From: Oopsacas minuta | Lineage: Eukaryota > Porifera > Hexactinellida > Lyssacinosida > Leucopsacidae | Direction: 5' to 3' | Length of the DNA: 64,000 bases | Assembly: GCA_024704765.1 (NCBI GenBank) | Contig: JAKMXF010000364.1 | Coordinates: 1 to 64,000, forward strand | Shown here: in pieces, positions 59,406-64,000 of the stretch | Layout: the number at the start of each line of letters is the position of its first letter | Position numbering within the stretch: the first letter of the stretch is position 1 | Notes under the pieces: model-generated | Databases searched by the model: none | Seen by the model: the letters and a program-made list of their open reading frames with translations, nothing else | What the model was told of the DNA's origin: nothing | Position numbers and translations under genes: made by a program

Positions 59406-62400
59406 GGTACAATTGCAGAATCTTACACCCCCAACTTTTTTAATGTGGTCAAAAATCCCTATATACACCGTTCAAAAACTCGTTGAGAGAAGTTGATAGA
59501 GCTAAAGAACTCCAAAATCGGATTAAAATTGACAAAGTTACGAAAAATTTACTCCCTAAGCCAAATCCTATGGGGAAAATTGTATTGATTTACACATTAC
59601 AATTACCATAGGAATGCGCATACTGTTGATATTGCGGTTATACACGCTTGTTACTCTACTCTTTCATGTTCATTTGTTTGCCATTCAGTGTATTTCACTG
59701 CAGGTAATTCTTGTTACTTTAAAGGAAAGCTGGTTATTACATAATTCTGTCTGCATCACTAAATATACAATGCAACATTTCATTTCATATTATGCATGCA
59801 ACTAAATTGTATCCTGTATGTGAAGTCGTTCAAACATGCCATACTTGCCAACTGTTCCGTTGGTTGGCGGGACACCACGATTACTCTCCCCGAATATGTG
59901 TTGACTGCCAATGAGGCTAATGTCCAGCCAAAACTTGACATAACCCTTAATTGTCCCTCTATTTTGTAGTCTAGTCGAATACAAATATGCTGCATCCGAC
60001 GATATCCCGCTCAATTAGCCCCTTCTGTCCCGCAGATTATCTTCACTCATGTTGGCAAGTATGGGGTTGACACTTGTGCTGTAATACCCCAATAATGTTT
60101 AGCCAGTGCAGAGCAAAAGTATCAAGTTTTGGATACCTAATATAATACCGGTGGTATTTCTTGCCTGAACCAAATGTGCGGGGTCAAATGTCTATTATAG
60201 GTAAACTTGAGCAAGTATAATCAGTTTGTAACTGCAACACATTCTCATCATAACAAAGTGCTCTGGGCTGGTACGGAACCCGGTTACATTTCGTGATCTG
60301 CAGCATTAGGATATATGCGGAGAGAGATCAATACTTTCAAGCTGGAGGGGTTTGTGAATCACTTTGTTATAGCGTGAGTTTAGCCATATAATTGATGTTA
60401 GCTTATAACGGAAGTTTAAGTACAGGGCCTTATGAGGTGGTGTAACAGGTTCGGTGGTCGTTCCGAACCAATAATTAGCAGTTTATATTAATGGTGAGAT
60501 GTGATGAATGCTGCAACAGTAAGTTTGTGATTACTGCGTCCCTACAATGCTAGTATTATTAGACAGTCAACTCCTCTTAATTAGGACAAATTTAGGTAAT
60601 CGAGTGAAAATTAGTAACTCACTCAAGACGATTTTCTCTTGATTTAAGAAATTGTAATAAGCTACGTACTAGGTACTTCGCCGAATTTGGGATTAATACG
60701 GCCAAATCAAATTCTATTTACTAATTATTGTTATCGGAAGACAATATAACGATCCGAATGAGAAATTTATTTGATTATGGGATTATTTACATAAAATTTC
60801 CTTACAACCAACAATCACCTAAAATATGATAAATATGCTTGAGATTTTAACATGAGAAGTGTGGTAAAATATGTGGTTTCAGATGTAATTTCTATTGTAT
60901 AGATTTGTTGATGTGTTCATAGTTATACCAGTATCTATAACATACAAAATTTAGTATAATTGGAATGCTGTTTGTCTGGTTACTGAGTTGAACAACAAAT
61001 GGTTTAGGAAAGTGGCATGCAAACCACATGTTATTATTACCTATAATTATTGAATATATTCCAAACGATCATACAGTGCATTTCGATTAATCCTAAGTAA
61101 AGTACAAAAGGAATATCAGAGAAATATAACTAACAAATCCTAATTATTTGAGTTGTGATATTTCTATAATGGAATCCTTAATGGCAGTTGCTCCATCTTT
61201 CAACCTCTGCTGGTTCCTACAATATTTCCAGTTATTGAAGAAATGACCTTAAAACAACTTATCGTAATATCACTATTGATGAAGATACTTGTATAGCATG
61301 ACGCAAAAGTAACGAACTTTAGCTACCGGGATAATGTGCAAATGCGGTAGAATTATGAGACCCGGAACATTTTCAGGTATTGCAGATGGAAAGGGATGGA
61401 GGTGCCCGGAAAAGTAATGCAAAAAATTCGCTTCCATGAGGATTGGTTCATTCTTTGAAGGTGCTCATACCATTAACTGAGTTGGTAGAATTTCTCTATT
61501 TCTGGGCCGATAATCTGCAAACTCTGCCTTTTAACACAAGAATCTGGGGGGAGCCTACTACAACAGACTGGAAGAACTTCCTCAGAGACCTATGTGTTGA
61601 GGAATTTTTAGTCAATCCTCAACCAATTGGAGGGCCTGGGCATATTGTAGCAATAGATGAATCAAAGTTTGGACATCGAAAGTAGTCAAGAGGTCGTATG
61701 CTATCAGGTCAATGGGTATTTGGAGGGATAGATAAAGAAACAAGGGATACCTTTATGATACCTGTTCAAGACAGGTTGGCTGCAACATTAATCCCTCACA
61801 TCCAGAGATATATTCTTCCGGGCACTGCCATACTTTCTGACGAATGGGCATCGTATAATTCTATCCCCGCTGCAAGTTTTCAGCATCTCACCGTCAACCA
61901 TAGTCTCAATTTTGTTGAACCTACTACAGGTGTACATACGCAGACAGTTGAGAGTGCATGGGGTGGTGCGAGGAAACGGCTGAGGAATTGCATGACTACT
62001 AACCCCATACTGTTAGATACCCACTTATCTGAAGTTTGTTGGCAGAAGAAATATGGAAAAGCTAGTTTCTCCAACCTTATCATGGAAATAAGGAAACAAT
62101 ATCCAGTTGTCTAACTGTACCATACTTCTGCTTTGATGTATCTTTTGTAGCAGTACTTGTTATATTGTAGATTTGTAGTTAAAGTAGTGTATAAAAAGCT
62201 CAATACTAATTAGTTACTCCAAATATAACTACTACCCATAGTATCATATCCAGCCATGGGGTGTTATATATATAATATTCTGTCCACTATCATAAGTAGA
62301 AATCCATGAAAACTTTGTTCCAACGTTACTAACGCACCTGGAGAGAAGCTGGATCAATAACTGTGCGATTAAATAGTACATGAATTGTTTCTAACATTGA

Positions 62401-62901
62401 TACGAACACGAACGAACGATTAAAATTGGTTTCCAGAGGCCGGAGTAATACAAATTAAACTACCATTTTAGGAAACAGAATATACGCAAATATATGCGTC
62501 ATATCGGGAATTCTATTAACTAGGTCGAATTATCGAGGTGCCACAGTATAAAATATTAAATGCAAAGTTGCACTGTATAATATTTAGTGTTGCAGAAAGC
62601 ATTATCTTCTGACCAGCTTTCCTTTAAAGTAACAAGCGTGTATAACTGCAATATCAACCGTATGAGCATTCCTATGGTAATTGCAATGTATAAATCAATA
62701 CAATTTGACTATAGTGAGTAATACAATTTTCCCCATAGGATTTGGCTTAGGGAGTAAATTTCTCGTAACTTTGTCAATTTTAATCCGATTTTGGAGTTCT
62801 TTAGCTCTATCAACTCTTCTCAACGAGTTCTTGAACGGTGTATATAGGGATTTTTGACCACATTAAAATAGTTGGGGGGCGTAAGATTCTGCAATTGTAC
62901 C
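59406..62901 (+). mobile_element. Merlin transposon, 3,496 bp, with ~300-bp terminal inverted repeats
   Basis: Termini GGTACAATTGCAGAATCTTA on both ends in inverted orientation. A perfect 8-bp duplication GAATAATA lies at 59398-59405 and 62902-62909, in the 8-9-bp range of Merlin. Inverted arms run 59406-59735 and 62612-62901, with small indels between them. The transposase is in the right third; 59736-61330 has no recognised gene. Confidence 0.93.
61333..62114 (+). pseudogene. Merlin transposase (IS1016/ISXO2-like DDE), lightly broken
   Basis: Starts MCKCGRIMRPGTFSGIADGK at 61333 with a zinc-ribbon pattern (CKCG...WRCPEK, stop TAA, CKKFA), then SMRIGSFFEG. A frameshift near 61455 leads into LIPLTELVEFLYFWADN. 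The catalytic domain holds HIVAIDESKFGHRK (first D), a TAG at 61686, MLSGQWVFGGIDKETRD, LSDEWASYNSI (second D), QTVESAWGGARKRL (E). About 260 codons in all, usual for Merlin. Resemblance to bacterial ISXO2/IS1595 transposases is a feature of the superfamily and does not indicate contamination. Confidence 0.88.
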
Positions 62902-63150
62902 GAATAATATATATTTTACTAAATATATGCTTACTAGAGACATATTTGGACACATTCCTAAAGCTTTAGCATATCTTTGTCCAAAATTTGATGTCCCACA
63001 CTTATGTAATACATTTGTTCAGCCAATAATGCTTTTTTTCGGGAATAAGGAAACCATGTCTATAAATGCTTGCAGCTAAAGCAGCATCCATGGTGCCAAA
63101 ATGTCGAATTACTCTTAGGCCTAATGTTTAGTAGGCTATGTATGAATAGA
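62902..63150. repeat. Continuation of the foldback repeat beyond the Merlin element
   Basis: ATGCTTACTAGAGACATAT, ACTTATGTAATACATTTGTTCAG and AATGCTTTTT follow in the same order as after GGCATCAAAGAATG at 2190-2310, so this is the displaced downstream part of the repeat. Confidence 0.6.
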
Positions 63151-63159
63151 CTTGGTACA

Positions 63160-64000
63160 GCTCCCAGTCATCGTGAATATGTGCAGACAGTTGAAATTGA
63201 AGTGATACACTTGCTGATATTTATCAAGATTTTTCATTAATTTCAACACCGTGAATAAGTTTGAACTTCTCCACGATGATACCCATACTTTGCAGGGTTG
63301 TTCATTCTATTTCAACTGTATGCACAGACTCACGGAGAGACTGACCTGTAACATGTATTTCCATTCAATTTCAATTGTCTAAATATATTCCCATTCATAT
63401 TGATATGTAACAAGTCTTTTCGTTCAATTTCAATTTAATGCAATTATTCATAGTGATACCGACCTGAATATTATTTTCATTAAATTTCAAATTTCTGAAC
63501 ATATGCACTTTGATTCAAATATACGATAAGTGATTTATATTTAAATTCAAATTTAATTTTTATTGAAATTCAACAGTCTGGACTAGTTCACCAAGATACT
63601 GAACTGTAATCAGTTTGTTAATTGAAATATCTACTGCCGGCACGTACAGTGATACTGAACAGTACAAAATATTTTCCTTAGATCTCAACTTTCGCCACTT
63701 ATTCACGGTGATATTGACCTTAATACGTTTTTCTACTATTTTCAACTGTCTGCACATATTTAATGTAATAGTAATATATCAAGGTTACTCATTCTATTTT
63801 AACTCTCTACCTATATTCATTGTGATACTGACCTGTAACCTAGTTATTTCATTGAATTTCAACTATTTGCACGTAGCCCCGGTTATACAGACCTGGAATA
63901 TGTGGTTTCTTTGAATTTCCACTGGCCGCTCTTTTCCACTTAAATACTGGGCAGAAATATGCTTTGCAGTTCAATTTCAAGTGTCGGAAGGTATTCACAG
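63160..64000 (+). repeat. ~60-bp tandem repeat array, mostly forward, running off the window
   Basis: The first unit (63173-63205) is in reverse orientation (ATATGTGCAGACAGTTGAAA). From about 63290 on, units are forward (TTTCAACTGTATGCACAGAC, GTGATACTGACCTGTAAC, TTTCATTCAATTTCAA). More than ten units with notable divergence. Confidence 0.82.

Noticed and set aside
61333-62114. Bacterial IS1595/ISXO2 insertion or contamination.
   Set aside because: It lies in a 3.5-kb element with long inverted ends and an 8-bp duplication within animal-type repeats; this is eukaryotic Merlin.
60567-62560. A pogo-type element whose two ends lie at 60567 and 62560 inside Merlin.
   Set aside because: The two candidate ends (CAGTCAACTCCTCTTAATTA and ACTGTGGCACCTCGATAATT) match too poorly to pair.

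Overview
The window reads as nuclear DNA of an invertebrate animal. It is AT-rich and gene-poor. The one intact gene I can defend is a eukaryotic Hsp110-type chaperone (30482-33124, minus strand). Nearly everything else recognisable is decayed DNA-transposon sequence: Tc1, mariner, hAT (four coding copies plus many MITEs), P element, a Ginger/KRBA2-like integrase element, Transib and Merlin. I see no reverse transcriptase, no convincing tRNA or rRNA, and nothing bacterial or viral. The species cannot be named from sequence alone.

Layout. 1-0.8 kb: end of a Tc1-like element. 4.9-9.05 kb: two apparently identical 1,328-bp mariner copies facing each other head to head, both with the same internal stop codon. 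9.05-11.96 kb: a broken ZMYM1-type hAT. 13.8-14.3 kb: an internally deleted member of a Cys-rich gene family whose C-terminal half occurs again at 57.4-57.9 kb. 16.7-17.9 kb: two hAT-type MITEs. 18.3-22.4 kb: a complete BED-finger hAT (8-bp target duplication ATATAGAT) nested in an older hAT. 22.8-24.1 kb: another mariner-like element. 26.6-27.5 kb: a 902-bp foldback element. 28.0-29.2 kb: another ZMYM-type hAT with a 71-bp MITE inside it. 30.5-33.1 kb: the Hsp110 gene. 33.9-34.8 kb: mariner remnant. 35.3-41.7 kb: a THAP-type P element carrying a nested Ginger/KRBA2-like element. 45-51 kb: several non-autonomous elements. 53.2-56.2 kb: a Transib element with a RAG1-like transposase, inserted in a ~45-bp tandem array. 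59.4-62.9 kb: a Merlin element with ~300-bp inverted termini, inserted in a foldback repeat. A ~60-bp tandem repeat family recurs at 27.7, 56.4, 58.0 and 63.2-64 kb.

The most notable unit is the Transib element (53185-56182). Its transposase keeps the RAG1-type acidic triad and zinc ligands with a single frameshift. One terminus begins with CACAGTG, which is the consensus RSS heptamer, and the 5-bp duplication AAATG flanks it. Removing the element restores the tandem-repeat unit. The window is best read as a layered transposon graveyard around one housekeeping gene; the genes do not form a pathway.
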